A stretch of DNA of 17,138 nt from Bacilli bacterium (GCA_017411235.1 JAFPMR010000166.1:1-17138); one strand, 5' to 3'. Positions 8,018 to 15,544 are shown, counted from the stretch's first letter. The notes: a model not told the origin generated them from the sequence alone. Program-made: numbers and translations.

Positions 8018-8049
8018 GAAAAAGTCCTAGCAAAAGGACTTCTTTTTTT
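8018..8049 (+). terminator. Terminator of the protease operon
   Basis: AAGTCCT at 8022-8028 pairs with AGGACTT at 8035-8041 around a 6-base loop. After one unpaired C a T7 run follows (8043-8049), and upstream A residues can extend the stem. Confidence 0.85.
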
Positions 8050-8050
8050 G

Positions 8051-8068
8051 TATAATACATTTGAGGTG
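8051..8068 (+). promoter_or_regulatory. -10 box and ribosome site of ackA
   Basis: A perfect TATAAT (8051-8056) begins 2 bases after the terminator's T run; no good -35 box is visible because that position falls in the hairpin. Transcription would start near 8063, right at the GAGGTG ribosome site (8063-8068), so the leader would be only about a dozen bases. Confidence 0.5.
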
Positions 8069-8075
8069 TTATGAA

Positions 8076-9272
8076 ATGAAATTATTATGTGTAAATGCTG
8101 GTAGTTCTTCTTTAAAATTTCAATTATTTGAAATGCCTGAAGAAAAAGTAATTATTAGCGGTTATATTGAAAAAGTTGGTATTAAAGGAAGTTTCTGGAA
8201 TACTAAAGTTAATGGTGAAAAAATCAAAGGAGAAAAAGATTTAAAGAACCATACAGAAGCTGTTCAAGTAATGCTAGACGAATTATTAAAATACCATGCA
8301 GTTGAATCATTAGATGAAATTAAAGGTGTAGGACATAGAGTTTTACATGGTGGAGAAAAGTATTCTGATTCAGTATTAATTGATGATGAAGCTATTCAAA
8401 GTATTAAGGACTTAACTAAGTTAGGACCTCTACATCATCCTGGGAATTTAGCTGGTATTGAAGCTATGCAAAAAGCTTTACCTGGTGTTCCAATGGTAGC
8501 TGTTTATGATACAGCATTCCATCAAACAATGCCTAAGTATAATTTTATGTATCCAGTACCAATGGAATGGTATGAAAAATATGGTGTAAGAAAGTATGGC
8601 TTCCATGGAACTAGTCATAAATATATTACACAAGAAATGAAACATTTATTAGATAAAGAAGATGTTAATTTAATCATTGCTCATATTGGTAGTGGTGGTT
8701 CTTTATCTGCTATTAAAGATGGTAAATGTTATGATACTACAATGGGTATTACCCCATTAGATGGTATTATGATGGGAACTAGAAGTGGTTCTATTGACCC
8801 AAGTATTTTAGGTTATGTATGTAAAGAAGCTAAAATGACTATTGAAGAAGTTACTGATGCTTTAAATAAACAAAGTGGATATTTAGGAATTTCTGGTTAT
8901 AGCGATTCTAGAGATGTTGAACAAGCTGCTCTTCGTGGAGAAGAAAATGCAAAACTTGCTCAAAGAATGTATAATGACAGAGTTGCTAAATATATTGCTC
9001 AATACTTCATTGAACTAGAAGGTAAAGTAGATGCTATCGTATTTACTGCTGGTGTAGGTGAAAATGGTACTGAGTTTAGAGCAGATGTATTAAAGAAATT
9101 AGCTCCATTAGGAATTAAGTTAAATGTAGAAGCTAATAATAATATTGCTTCATATAAAGAACAACATGAAGGTATTATTACTTCAGCTGATAGTAGTATT
9201 CCAGTTTATGTATTACCAACTAATGAAGAAATAATGATTATTAGAGATACATATAATTTAGTAAATAAATAA
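8076..9272 (+). CDS. ackA: Acetate kinase
   Basis: A 398-residue cytoplasmic kinase of the ASKHA superfamily that interconverts acetyl phosphate plus ADP with acetate plus ATP, the substrate-level ATP step of acetate fermentation. Visible hallmarks are N-A-G-S-S-S-L-K-F at 7-15, G-H-R-V-L-H-G-G (86-93, substrate Arg88), catalytic Asp145 in V-Y-D-T-A-F-H, F-H-G-T-S-H (176-181), M-G-T-R-S-G with Arg236, and the metal-binding Glu385 in L-P-T-N-E-E. Length matches the family. I chose ATG 8076, with GAGGTG (8063-8068) 7 bases upstream; the in-frame TTG at 8061 overlaps that site and would add five residues absent from the family. No phosphotransacetylase gene is adjacent. The DHH phosphoesterase gene follows after 28 bases without a terminator, so the two are co-transcribed. 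Confidence 0.97.
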   Translation: MKLLCVNAGSSSLKFQLFEMPEEKVIISGYIEKVGIKGSFWNTKVNGEKIKGEKDLKNHTEAVQVMLDELLKYHAVESLDEIKGVGHRVLHGGEKYSDSVLIDDEAIQSIKDLTKLGPLHHPGNLAGIEAMQKALPGVPMVAVYDTAFHQTMPKYNFMYPVPMEWYEKYGVRKYGFHGTSHKYITQEMKHLLDKEDVNLIIAHIGSGGSLSAIKDGKCYDTTMGITPLDGIMMGTRSGSIDPSILGYVCKEAKMTIEEVTDALNKQSGYLGISGYSDSRDVEQAALRGEENAKLAQRMYNDRVAKYIAQYFIELEGKVDAIVFTAGVGENGTEFRADVLKKLAPLGIKLNVEANNNIASYKEQHEGIITSADSSIPVYVLPTNEEIMIIRDTYNLVNK

Positions 9273-9300
9273 GAATAAAAAGAATAGAAAGGGTTTTAAT

Positions 9301-10278
9301 ATGATGAGTTTTGAACAAAAAAGAATATTAAAAAAGATTAAACAATATGACACAATTGTTATTGCTCGTCATATTAGTCCAGATCCTGATGCTATTGCTT
9401 CGCAAATAGCATTAAGAGATACTATTAGATTAAATTTTCCAAAGAAAAATGTTTATGCTGTTGGAGTTAGTGTTGCTAAGTTTAGGATCTATGGTAATTT
9501 AGATCGTATAGATGAAACTAAGTTTGAAGATGATGCTTTGCTTATTGCATTAGATGTTCCTAATACATCAAGAATAGATGGTGTAGACAAGACAGCATTT
9601 AAAGAAATTTTTAAAATAGATCATCATCCATCAGAAGAAGATTTTGGTGAATGTGATTGGATAGACGAAACGTCTTCTAGTACTTGTCAGATGATAACAG
9701 AATTTATTTTAAATATGAAGTTAAGAATAGATAGAAAAATAGCTGAGAATCTATTTTTAGGTGTTGTATCTGATAGTGATAGATTCTTAATTAGCTATAC
9801 TACTTCTAAGACTTTTAGATTGATAGCAGATTTAATTGATAAGACGGGAATTGATTTTACAAGTTTATATAATATTTTATATGAAAGACCATATAGTGAA
9901 ATTAAATTCCATGGTTATTTAGCTGCTAATCTAAATATTACTGAAAATGGTTTTGCTTATCTATATATAACTCCAGAAATATTAAAAGAGTATGGAGTAG
10001 ATACTGCAACACCATCAAATATGATTAATGATTTTAGTAATATTAGAGATGTTTATGTATGGACTTTTGTTACATATGATGAAAAGAATGAAATCTATAA
10101 AGTAAATATTAGAAGTAAAGGACCTGTTATTAATGAAACTGCTGCCTTATTTGGTGGTGGTGGACACAAGTATGCTTCTGGAGTTAGAACGCATAGTAAA
10201 GAAGATGTTGATAAACTAATTGAAGCATTAAATGAAGATTGCAAGAATTATAAGGAAAAACTAGAACAAGATGTCTAG
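9301..10278 (+). CDS. nrnA: DHH-family phosphoesterase, NrnA-like (oligoribonuclease / pAp phosphatase)
   Basis: A 325-residue cytoplasmic phosphoesterase of the DHH/DHHA1 family. NrnA-type members degrade very short RNA oligomers or pGpG/linear dinucleotides and may dephosphorylate 3'-phosphoadenosine 5'-phosphate. The manganese-binding motifs are in order: R-H-x-S-P-D-P-D (23-30), L-D-V-P (84-87, Asp85), I-D-H-H-P (106-110) and S-D-S-D-R-F (157-162). The DHHA1 substrate motif G-G-G-G-H-K-Y-A-S-G is at 285-294. There are no membrane helices or GGDEF-like domain, so it is not GdpP. AAAGGG at 9288-9293 is the ribosome site; ATG 9301 (spacing 7) is preferred over the adjacent ATG 9304. Which of the several DHH activities dominates cannot be told from sequence alone. 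Confidence 0.9.
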   Translation: MMSFEQKRILKKIKQYDTIVIARHISPDPDAIASQIALRDTIRLNFPKKNVYAVGVSVAKFRIYGNLDRIDETKFEDDALLIALDVPNTSRIDGVDKTAFKEIFKIDHHPSEEDFGECDWIDETSSSTCQMITEFILNMKLRIDRKIAENLFLGVVSDSDRFLISYTTSKTFRLIADLIDKTGIDFTSLYNILYERPYSEIKFHGYLAANLNITENGFAYLYITPEILKEYGVDTATPSNMINDFSNIRDVYVWTFVTYDEKNEIYKVNIRSKGPVINETAALFGGGGHKYASGVRTHSKEDVDKLIEALNEDCKNYKEKLEQDV

Positions 10279-10285
10279 TTTTTTT
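10256..10285 (+). terminator. Terminator overlapping the nrnA stop codon
   Basis: A 10-bp stem (AAAAACTAGA at 10256-10265 with TCTAGTTTTT at 10274-10283) with an 8-base loop and a T7 run (10279-10285). The hairpin contains the last seven codons and the TAG stop, so terminator and coding sequence share bases. Confidence 0.7.
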
Positions 10286-10301
10286 AATGCATATTTCATT
10301 T

Positions 10302-10324
10302 TATGTTATAATTATATTGGTGAG
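10302..10324 (+). promoter_or_regulatory. Extended -10 promoter and ribosome site of the amino-sugar operon
   Basis: TATGTTATAAT at 10302-10312 is an extended -10 element of the Gram-positive TRTGn type with a perfect TATAAT (10307-10312). It explains how the promoter could work without a convincing -35 box. GGTGAG at 10319-10324 lies 5 bases before the GTG start at 10330. No terminator is seen downstream up to the window edge, so this is probably the promoter for all eight following genes. Confidence 0.6.
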
Positions 10325-10329
10325 ATATT

Positions 10330-11352
10330 GTGAAGATTCTTGTTACAGGAGGGGCAGGGTTTATCGGTAGTAATTTTTTACATTATTATGCAAAAAAGCA
10401 TGATGATTATGAAATAGTGTGTCTAGATGATTTAACCTATGCTGGTAATTTTAATAATATAATTGATTTAGTTAAAGATAAAAAAATAAGATTTGTTAAA
10501 GGTAATATAGTAGATAGAAAATTTGTTTTTGATTTATTTAAAAAAGAACATTTTGACTTAGTAATAAATTTTGCTGCTGAAAGTCACGTAACAAATTCAA
10601 TAGACTATCCAGATGTTTTTTTTATGACTAATGTTATTGGTACACAAGTTTTATTAGATGCTTCAAGAAAGTATAAAGTTGCTAGATTTCATCAGGTATC
10701 TACTGATGAAGTTTATGGAAGTTTAGAATTAGATGATGATGTTACAAAGTTTGTTGAGACATCACCACTTAAAGGATCTACTCCTTATTCAGCTAGTAAA
10801 GCTAGTGCTGATTTGTTGTGTCTAGCTTATTATCATACATATAATTATCCTATTACAATTTCTAGATGTTCAAATAATTATGGATATTATCAATTCCCAG
10901 AGAAATTAATTCCTTTGGTAATTAATAATGTTCTAAATAATAAAAAAGTTCCTGTACATGGATTAGGTGAGCATATAAGAGATTGGATTTTTGTTGATGA
11001 TCATATTAGAGGAATTGAATTAGTTTTAGAAAAAGGTAAACTAGGGGAAATATATAATTTCTGTGGAGATAGAGAAATACCTACTATAGAGATTGTTAAC
11101 TGTATTTTAGAAAAAATGGGTAAGAATCCTAAAGAATGGATAGATAATGTCCCTGATCGTTTAAATAATGATAAAAAGTATTCTATTGATTCTACAAAAG
11201 CAATGAAAGAATTGGGTTGGAAAAGAGAAACTGAATTTGAAGATGGTATAGATAAAACCATTAGTTGGTATACAGAGCATAAGGATTGGTTAGATGCTAT
11301 TACTAGTGGAGATTATCAAAATGTTTATGACGATTGGAGATGGTCAAAGTGA
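10330..11352 (+). CDS. rfbB: RmlB-type nucleotide-sugar 4,6-dehydratase (dTDP-glucose 4,6-dehydratase)
   Basis: A 340-residue extended short-chain dehydrogenase that should convert dTDP-glucose to dTDP-4-keto-6-deoxyglucose with bound NAD. It has the T-G-G-A-G-F-I-G-S-N cofactor loop (6-15), S-T-D-E-V-Y-G (124-130) with the Thr-Asp-Glu catalytic set, and the catalytic pair Tyr153/Lys157 (Y-S-A-S-K). N-N-Y-G (182-185) and R-D-W-I-F-V-D-D-H (217-225) complete the family pattern. Two usually constant sites differ: Tyr186 replaces the usual proline of N-N-Y-G-P-Y-Q-F-P, and D-R-L-N-N-D (276-281) replaces the common D-R-P-G-H-D near the nucleotide site. The substrate nucleotide is therefore less certain than the fold and reaction type. 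The start is GTG with a GGTGAG site. The stop overlaps the next gene by 4 bases (GTGA). No rmlA, rmlC or rmlD is adjacent, so dTDP-glucose must come from elsewhere. Confidence 0.88.
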   Translation: MKILVTGGAGFIGSNFLHYYAKKHDDYEIVCLDDLTYAGNFNNIIDLVKDKKIRFVKGNIVDRKFVFDLFKKEHFDLVINFAAESHVTNSIDYPDVFFMTNVIGTQVLLDASRKYKVARFHQVSTDEVYGSLELDDDVTKFVETSPLKGSTPYSASKASADLLCLAYYHTYNYPITISRCSNNYGYYQFPEKLIPLVINNVLNNKKVPVHGLGEHIRDWIFVDDHIRGIELVLEKGKLGEIYNFCGDREIPTIEIVNCILEKMGKNPKEWIDNVPDRLNNDKKYSIDSTKAMKELGWKRETEFEDGIDKTISWYTEHKDWLDAITSGDYQNVYDDWRWSK

Positions 11353-12482
11353 TAGTTTTTAATAAAAGTTCAATTACTGAAGAAGAGAAAAAATATGTAT
11401 TAGACTCTTTAGGTACAAATCATCTATCTGGTGATGGTAGTTATACAAAACTAGTTACAAAATGGTTTGAAGAGAGAATTAAAAGTAATTTTTTATTAAC
11501 TACTTCTTGTACTGCAGCATTAGAAATGTCTGCTATTTTGTGTGAAATTAAAGCTGGTGATGAAGTAATAGTTCCTTCTTATACTTTTGTTTCATCAATT
11601 AATGCTTTTGTTTTAAGAGGAGCAATTCCTGTATTTGTAGAAATAGATCCTCGAACAATGAATATAGATGTAACTAAAATAGAAGAAAAAATAACAGATA
11701 AAACTAAAGCAATAGTAATAGTTGATTATGCAGGTGTAGTACCTGATATGGATTATGTTAATAAACTTGCTAAGAAATACAATTTATTCATTGTAGAAGA
11801 TGCAGCACAAGCAGTTGGTTCTTATTATAAAAAAAGAAGTGCAGGAACTTTAGGAGATTTTGGTTGTTATAGTTTCCATGAAACTAAGAATTATACAATG
11901 GGTGAAGGTGGAGCATTTATTACAAGTAATGATGATAAGTATTTAAGTGCAGAAATAGTAAGAGAAAAAGGTACTAATAGAACACAGTTTACTCGTGGTA
12001 TTGTTGATAAATATAACTGGTGTAGTTTAGGATCTTCTTACTTACCATCTGATATTTTATCTGCATTATTGTATGGCCAGATAAATAGATTTGATGAAAT
12101 AATGAATAAGAGAATGGATATATGGAATTATTATCATAAATCATTAAAAGGATTAGAAGATAAAGGATTCTTAACTAGACCTTATATTCCAAAAGAATGT
12201 GAACATAACGCTCATATGTATTATATTATTTTAAAAGATAGAGATACTAAGAATGCTTTAGAAAAGTATTTAAAGGAAAATGATATTCAAGCTAATGCTC
12301 ATTATTATCCTTTGCATTTATCTCCTATGGGTCAAAAATATGGATATAAAGAAGGAGATTTACCAATAACTGAGGATTATGCTTTACGTTTATTAAGATT
12401 ACCTTTATATCCTGATTTATCTATGGATGATGCCGAAAAGATTTGTTCAGTTTTAAAAGACTTCTTTGATTTAAATAAATAA
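11349..12482 (+). CDS. wecE: WecE-type dTDP-4-keto-6-deoxyhexose 4-aminotransferase
   Basis: A 377-residue PLP enzyme of the DegT/DnrJ/EryC1/StrS family. It should take the 4-keto-6-deoxy sugar made by the preceding enzyme and give a 4-amino-4,6-dideoxy sugar nucleotide; WecE in enterobacteria makes dTDP-Fuc4N with glutamate as amino donor. The match to WecE as I remember it is close along most of the length: C-T-A-A-L-E-M, G-D-E-V-I-V-P-S-Y-T-F-V-S, V-E-D-A-A-Q-A-V, the PLP lysine at 180 in F-H-E-T-K-N-Y, R-E-K-G-T-N-R, and G-S-S-Y-L-P-S-D. I chose GTG 11349, which overlaps the upstream stop as GTGA. It gives an N-terminus M-I-V-F-N like that of WecE and has GGAG at 11336-11339. The in-frame TTG 11334 and ATG 11340 start inside rfbB with the ribosome site misplaced. 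Whether the product has galacto (Fuc4N) or gluco (Qui4N) configuration is uncertain. Confidence 0.9.
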   Translation: MIVFNKSSITEEEKKYVLDSLGTNHLSGDGSYTKLVTKWFEERIKSNFLLTTSCTAALEMSAILCEIKAGDEVIVPSYTFVSSINAFVLRGAIPVFVEIDPRTMNIDVTKIEEKITDKTKAIVIVDYAGVVPDMDYVNKLAKKYNLFIVEDAAQAVGSYYKKRSAGTLGDFGCYSFHETKNYTMGEGGAFITSNDDKYLSAEIVREKGTNRTQFTRGIVDKYNWCSLGSSYLPSDILSALLYGQINRFDEIMNKRMDIWNYYHKSLKGLEDKGFLTRPYIPKECEHNAHMYYIILKDRDTKNALEKYLKENDIQANAHYYPLHLSPMGQKYGYKEGDLPITEDYALRLLRLPLYPDLSMDDAEKICSVLKDFFDLNK

Positions 12483-12495
12483 AGTAGGTGAAATA

Positions 12496-13635
12496 ATGAA
12501 AAAAAAGAAAGTTGTAATTATAGGTGCTAGTGATTTTCAAAACCCTCTAATTATGAAAGCTAAAGAACATGGTTATGAAACTCATGTTTTTGCGTGGAAA
12601 AATAATGAAATTGGTGAAAAGACAGCTGACTTTTTTTATGATATCAGTATTAATGAAAAAGAACAAATATTAGAAAAGTGCAAAGAAATAAAACCTGATG
12701 CTGTGTGTAGTATAGCTTCAGATTTAGCAGTTATTACAGTTAATTATGTAGCACATAATTTAGGATTAGTTTGTAATGATCCTGAGTATTCATATATTTG
12801 TACAAATAAATATATGATGAGACAAGCATTTGAAAAAGGTGGAATTAAAGTACCTAAGTTTACTAAGGTAGATGATAAAACTTCTTTATCGTGTATAGAT
12901 GATTTTGATTATCCTTTGATTGTTAAACCTACTGATCGTTCTGGTAGTAGAGGTGTTACATTTATTAATGATAAAAAAGATATTAAGAAAGCTATTAAAA
13001 ATGCTTTATCTTATTCATATGAAAAGAAAGCTATTATAGAGGAATTTATTGATGGAGATGAATATAGTTGTGAATGTATTTCTTATAAGGGAGTTCATCA
13101 TTATTTAACTATTACCAAAAAATATACAACAGGTATTCCTCATTTTATAGAAACTGCTCATATGGAGCCATCTGATTTAGATGATGAAATGATTGAAAAA
13201 GTTAAGAGAGAGATATTTAAGGCTTTGGATATTCTTCATATAGAGAATGGACCTTCACATTCTGAATTTAGAATTAATAGTAAAGGTGAAGTAAGAATTA
13301 TTGAAATAGGTGCTAGAATGGGTGGAGATTGTATAGGTTCTGATTTAGTACAAATCTCTACAGGGCATGATTTTGTACAATATACATTAGATATTGCACT
13401 TGGAAATGAACTTAAATTAGCAGAGCCAAAAAACGATTATGTAGCATTTATTAAGTTTATCTTTTCTAAAGAAGATGTTGATAAATTTAATGATTTTAAA
13501 AAGAGAAAACCAGAACTAATTTATTTTGAAAATATTTCAGAAGATACTCAACATGAAATATTAGATAGTTCTACAAGATATGGTTTTTATATTGTTAAAG
13601 CCAATAGTAAAGATGAGATAGTAGATTTAATATAG
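12496..13635 (+). CDS. ATP-grasp ligase of the amino-sugar operon
   Basis: A 379-residue ATP-grasp enzyme, resembling carbamoyl-phosphate-synthase-type and carboxylate-amine ligases. Residues 4-100 are the pre-ATP-grasp Rossmann-like domain (V-V-I-I-G-A at 6-11). The ATP-grasp domain has Lys144 in L-I-V-K-P, the glycine-rich loop D-R-S-G-S-R-G-V-T (147-155), I-I-E-E-F-I-D-G-D-E-Y (180-190), and the metal-binding acidic residues Glu257 (S-E-F-R) and Glu270 in I-I-E-I-G-A-R-M-G-G-D (268-278). These enzymes activate a carboxylate as acyl phosphate and couple it to a nucleophile, usually an amine. It follows the aminotransferase after 13 bases with AGGTGA at 12486-12491. The natural guess is therefore that it forms an amide on the new 4-amino group, for example with an amino acid. 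That role is inference; a stand-alone dipeptide or amino-acid ligase is an alternative. Confidence 0.88.
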   Translation: MKKKKVVIIGASDFQNPLIMKAKEHGYETHVFAWKNNEIGEKTADFFYDISINEKEQILEKCKEIKPDAVCSIASDLAVITVNYVAHNLGLVCNDPEYSYICTNKYMMRQAFEKGGIKVPKFTKVDDKTSLSCIDDFDYPLIVKPTDRSGSRGVTFINDKKDIKKAIKNALSYSYEKKAIIEEFIDGDEYSCECISYKGVHHYLTITKKYTTGIPHFIETAHMEPSDLDDEMIEKVKREIFKALDILHIENGPSHSEFRINSKGEVRIIEIGARMGGDCIGSDLVQISTGHDFVQYTLDIALGNELKLAEPKNDYVAFIKFIFSKEDVDKFNDFKKRKPELIYFENISEDTQHEILDSSTRYGFYIVKANSKDEIVDLI

Positions 13636-13649
13636 TTAGGAGGGATTAC

Positions 13650-14279
13650 ATGTATAATCTTTTATGTAAAATATGGCAATTTTGCGATTCTATTAAAGAC
13701 AGATTATTTAGAAAAAATTGTGATTTTTCAACATGGATAATTCCTAAGGAACTTGAAGGAAATGAAGAAAAGGGTAACAAATATCAGCCTTCAATAGATA
13801 ACTTGAAAAAAGTATTAAAGAAGATGAATGTATCTAATAAAGATAGTATTATTGATATTGGTTGTGGCAAAGGAAAAGCTTTATATATGATGAGTAAGTT
13901 TCCTTTCCGTAAAATTAGTGGTTTTGATTTATCTGAAGATTTAATTAAGATTGCTAAGAATAATATGAATAAATTGGGATTAAAGAATGTAAATGTATTT
14001 GTTGCTGATGCTAGTGATTATAAAGATTATGATGATTATAATTTCTTTTATATTTTTAATGCTATTCCAGAAAAAGTGTTTAATATGGCTATTAAAAATA
14101 TAAAAAAGAGTATAGATAGAAAACCAAGAAAGTGTTCTTTTATTTATCTTAATCCAGTATATGACGAAGCTGTTAAGAAGATAGGTTTTAAGGAATTCTA
14201 TGAATACAAATCTTTAATTAAATGGTTTAATTATAAATGTTATACTATTGAAGAAGGTGACTTAAATGAAAAAGATTAG
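13650..14279 (+). CDS. Class I SAM-dependent methyltransferase
   Basis: A 209-residue cytoplasmic protein with the Rossmann-type SAM fold. Motif I is I-I-D-I-G-C-G-K-G-K-A-L (67-78). The acidic residue after strand 2 is Asp93 (G-F-D-L-S). Asp120 in V-A-D-A-S-D is the likely adenine-contacting position, and N-F-F-Y-I-F-N-A (131-138) is the post-motif strand. An N-terminal stretch with K-Y-Q-P-S (44-48) recalls Dot1-like small methyltransferases seen in polysaccharide clusters. It has a near-perfect AGGAGGG ribosome site (13638-13644). It begins 14 bases after the ATP-grasp gene and overlaps the glycosyltransferase by 14 bases, so it belongs to the same pathway. It may O- or N-methylate the sugar or its acyl substituent. 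The acceptor is not evident from sequence. Confidence 0.83.
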   Translation: MYNLLCKIWQFCDSIKDRLFRKNCDFSTWIIPKELEGNEEKGNKYQPSIDNLKKVLKKMNVSNKDSIIDIGCGKGKALYMMSKFPFRKISGFDLSEDLIKIAKNNMNKLGLKNVNVFVADASDYKDYDDYNFFYIFNAIPEKVFNMAIKNIKKSIDRKPRKCSFIYLNPVYDEAVKKIGFKEFYEYKSLIKWFNYKCYTIEEGDLNEKD

Positions 14280-15210
14280 TTTTGTAATACCTTGTTATAA
14301 GGCTGAGAAAACTATTAATCCGGTAATAGACGAAATAGAAGAGGTTCTTAAACAAAAGGAAAAGTATAGTTATGAAATTATTTTAGTTGATGATTGTTCA
14401 CCTGATGATCAATGGAGTTTATTTGAAAAGATTATTAAAAAGGATAAGCATATTAAAGCTATTTCTTTAACAAAAAATATGGGGCAACATTGTGCTATGA
14501 TGGCTGGTTTAGCAGAAGTTACTGGAGACTATGTTGTAATTATTGATTCTGATGGTCAATGTCCAATGCCAAATCTTTGGGATTTAATTGATAAACTTGA
14601 AGAAGGTCATGATGTAGCATTAGCTAAGTATCCAAAATATAAACAAGGTTTCTTTAAAAGCGTTGGTACTTGGTTAAATAGAAAGATGACAGAAGTTATA
14701 ATTGGTAAACCAAAAGATTTATATTTAACTAATTTTATTACAATGAAAAGATCGATTGCTGATAAGATAAGAGAATATAGAAATCCATATCCTAATATGG
14801 ATGGTTTATTACTTAGAACCACTAGAGATATTGTTAATGTAGAAATGGAAGAAAGATATAGAAACTATGGAACTTCTACTTTTACAATGGCTAAGTGTAT
14901 AAGTTTATGGATGAATGGTTTTACAGGATTTTCTATAAAACCTCTACAATTATCTTATTTTGTTGGTGGTACATTTGGTTTAATAAGTTTAATTTTGTTT
15001 ATTGTATGGATTGTTAATGGAATATCTTATGAGTTTTCTTTAGATGGATTGTTTTTCCTTTCTCTAATCTTATTTGTTAGTGGAGTTATAATTCTATTAT
15101 TAGGTGTAATAGGTGAATACGTTGGACGTATTTATATGTGTATTAATAATTCTCCTCAATATGTAATAAAAGAGAGAATAGGTGGAGATTTAAAAAATGA
15201 CAAAGAATAA
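14266..15210 (+). CDS. GT2 polyprenyl-phosphate glycosyltransferase (ArnC/GtrB/DPM1-like)
   Basis: A 314-residue inverting GT-A enzyme that should move the sugar from its nucleotide onto undecaprenyl phosphate at the cytoplasmic face. The catalytic part has F-V-I-P-C-Y (6-11), V-D-D-C-S-P-D (41-47), N-M-G-Q-H-C-A-M-M-A-G (71-81; the N-x-G-Q/K-x-x-A-x-x-A-G motif of dolichyl-phosphate-mannose-type enzymes) and the metal-binding Asp94-Ser-Asp96 in I-I-D-S-D-G-Q. Two membrane helices near 229-250 and 262-284 follow, and V-I-G-E-Y-V-G-R-I-Y (281-290) is the conserved tail motif of ArnC/GtrB/YfdH-type proteins. The gene overlaps the methyltransferase by 14 bases, has GAAGGTGA as ribosome site, and overlaps the next gene by 14 bases. 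Donor identity (the dTDP amino sugar) is inferred from the operon. Confidence 0.93.
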   Translation: MKKISFVIPCYKAEKTINPVIDEIEEVLKQKEKYSYEIILVDDCSPDDQWSLFEKIIKKDKHIKAISLTKNMGQHCAMMAGLAEVTGDYVVIIDSDGQCPMPNLWDLIDKLEEGHDVALAKYPKYKQGFFKSVGTWLNRKMTEVIIGKPKDLYLTNFITMKRSIADKIREYRNPYPNMDGLLLRTTRDIVNVEMEERYRNYGTSTFTMAKCISLWMNGFTGFSIKPLQLSYFVGGTFGLISLILFIVWIVNGISYEFSLDGLFFLSLILFVSGVIILLLGVIGEYVGRIYMCINNSPQYVIKERIGGDLKNDKE

Positions 15211-15544
15211 GCGTTTATTGGAATTCTTATTATTACACTTTTCTTTTTTCATTTTTTCTTTAAGTTCATTGTTTGTAAAATTAGCATCTGATTGTGAATT
15301 ATTCTCTTTTAAATTCTTTTTGTTCTTCGGCATATCAATTGTTTTTTTAGGAGTATATGCATTATTATGGCAAAAAGTATTGAGTATTTATTCATTAACG
15401 AGTGCTTTTTTTAATAAATCAATTGTTATTATATGGGGAATGATATGGGGATTATTAGTATTTCATGAAAAAATCAAATTTAATATGATTATTGGTTGTA
15501 TTTTAATAATGATAGGAATTTGGAAGGTGAAGAAAGATGAGTAA
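15197..15544 (+). CDS. SMR/EamA-type four-helix membrane protein (ArnE-like flippase subunit)
   Basis: A 115-residue protein with four predicted membrane helices (about 8-28, 36-57, 66-88 and 95-110) and short charged ends, the layout of small multidrug resistance and ArnE/ArnF proteins. The stretch L-L-W-Q-K-V-L-S-I-Y-S-L-T-S-A (56-70) matches the helix 2-3 junction of the family. Glu91 in F-H-E-K-I follows helix 3, where EamA/SMR proteins have a conserved E-K/R. ArnE and ArnF together are thought to flip undecaprenyl-phosphate aminoarabinose. Position between a polyprenyl-phosphate glycosyltransferase and a second SMR gene supports a lipid-linked-sugar flippase over drug export. It overlaps both neighbours (14 and 8 bases). 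Confidence 0.83.
   Translation: MTKNKRLLEFLLLHFSFFIFSLSSLFVKLASDCELFSFKFFLFFGISIVFLGVYALLWQKVLSIYSLTSAFFNKSIVIIWGMIWGLLVFHEKIKFNMIIGCILIMIGIWKVKKDE

Noticed and set aside
8061..8075. TTG start five codons upstream of ackA
   Set aside because: The TTG overlaps the GAGGTG ribosome site for ATG 8076 and sits at the predicted transcript start; acetate kinases begin M-K-x-L-x-x-N-A-G-S-S-S, which fits 8076.
9301..10278. Identifying the DHH protein as GdpP (cyclic-di-AMP phosphodiesterase)
   Set aside because: GdpP has membrane helices plus PAS-like and GGDEF domains before DHH; this protein begins directly with the DHH domain, as in NrnA.
11001..11261. Open frame of 86 codons on the minus strand
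   Set aside because: It lies wholly inside the well-supported rfbB gene, has no family features, and is serine/leucine-rich as expected for the reverse complement of an AT-rich coding sequence.
11334..11348. TTG (11334) or ATG (11340) as start of the aminotransferase
   Set aside because: Both leave the GGAG site overlapping or adjacent to the start and add residues not found in WecE; GTG 11349 gives the GTGA stop-start overlap and the expected N-terminus.
11350..11355. Possible recoded TGA (Mycoplasma-type code) at the end of rfbB
   Set aside because: TGA is followed at once by an in-frame TAG, so the code choice changes only one residue. No gene in the window has an internal in-frame TGA and tryptophans use TGG, so the standard code is simpler.
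14607..14822. Open frame of 71 codons on the minus strand
   Set aside because: It is antisense within the GT2 gene, whose motifs run through this region; no ribosome site or protein signature supports it.
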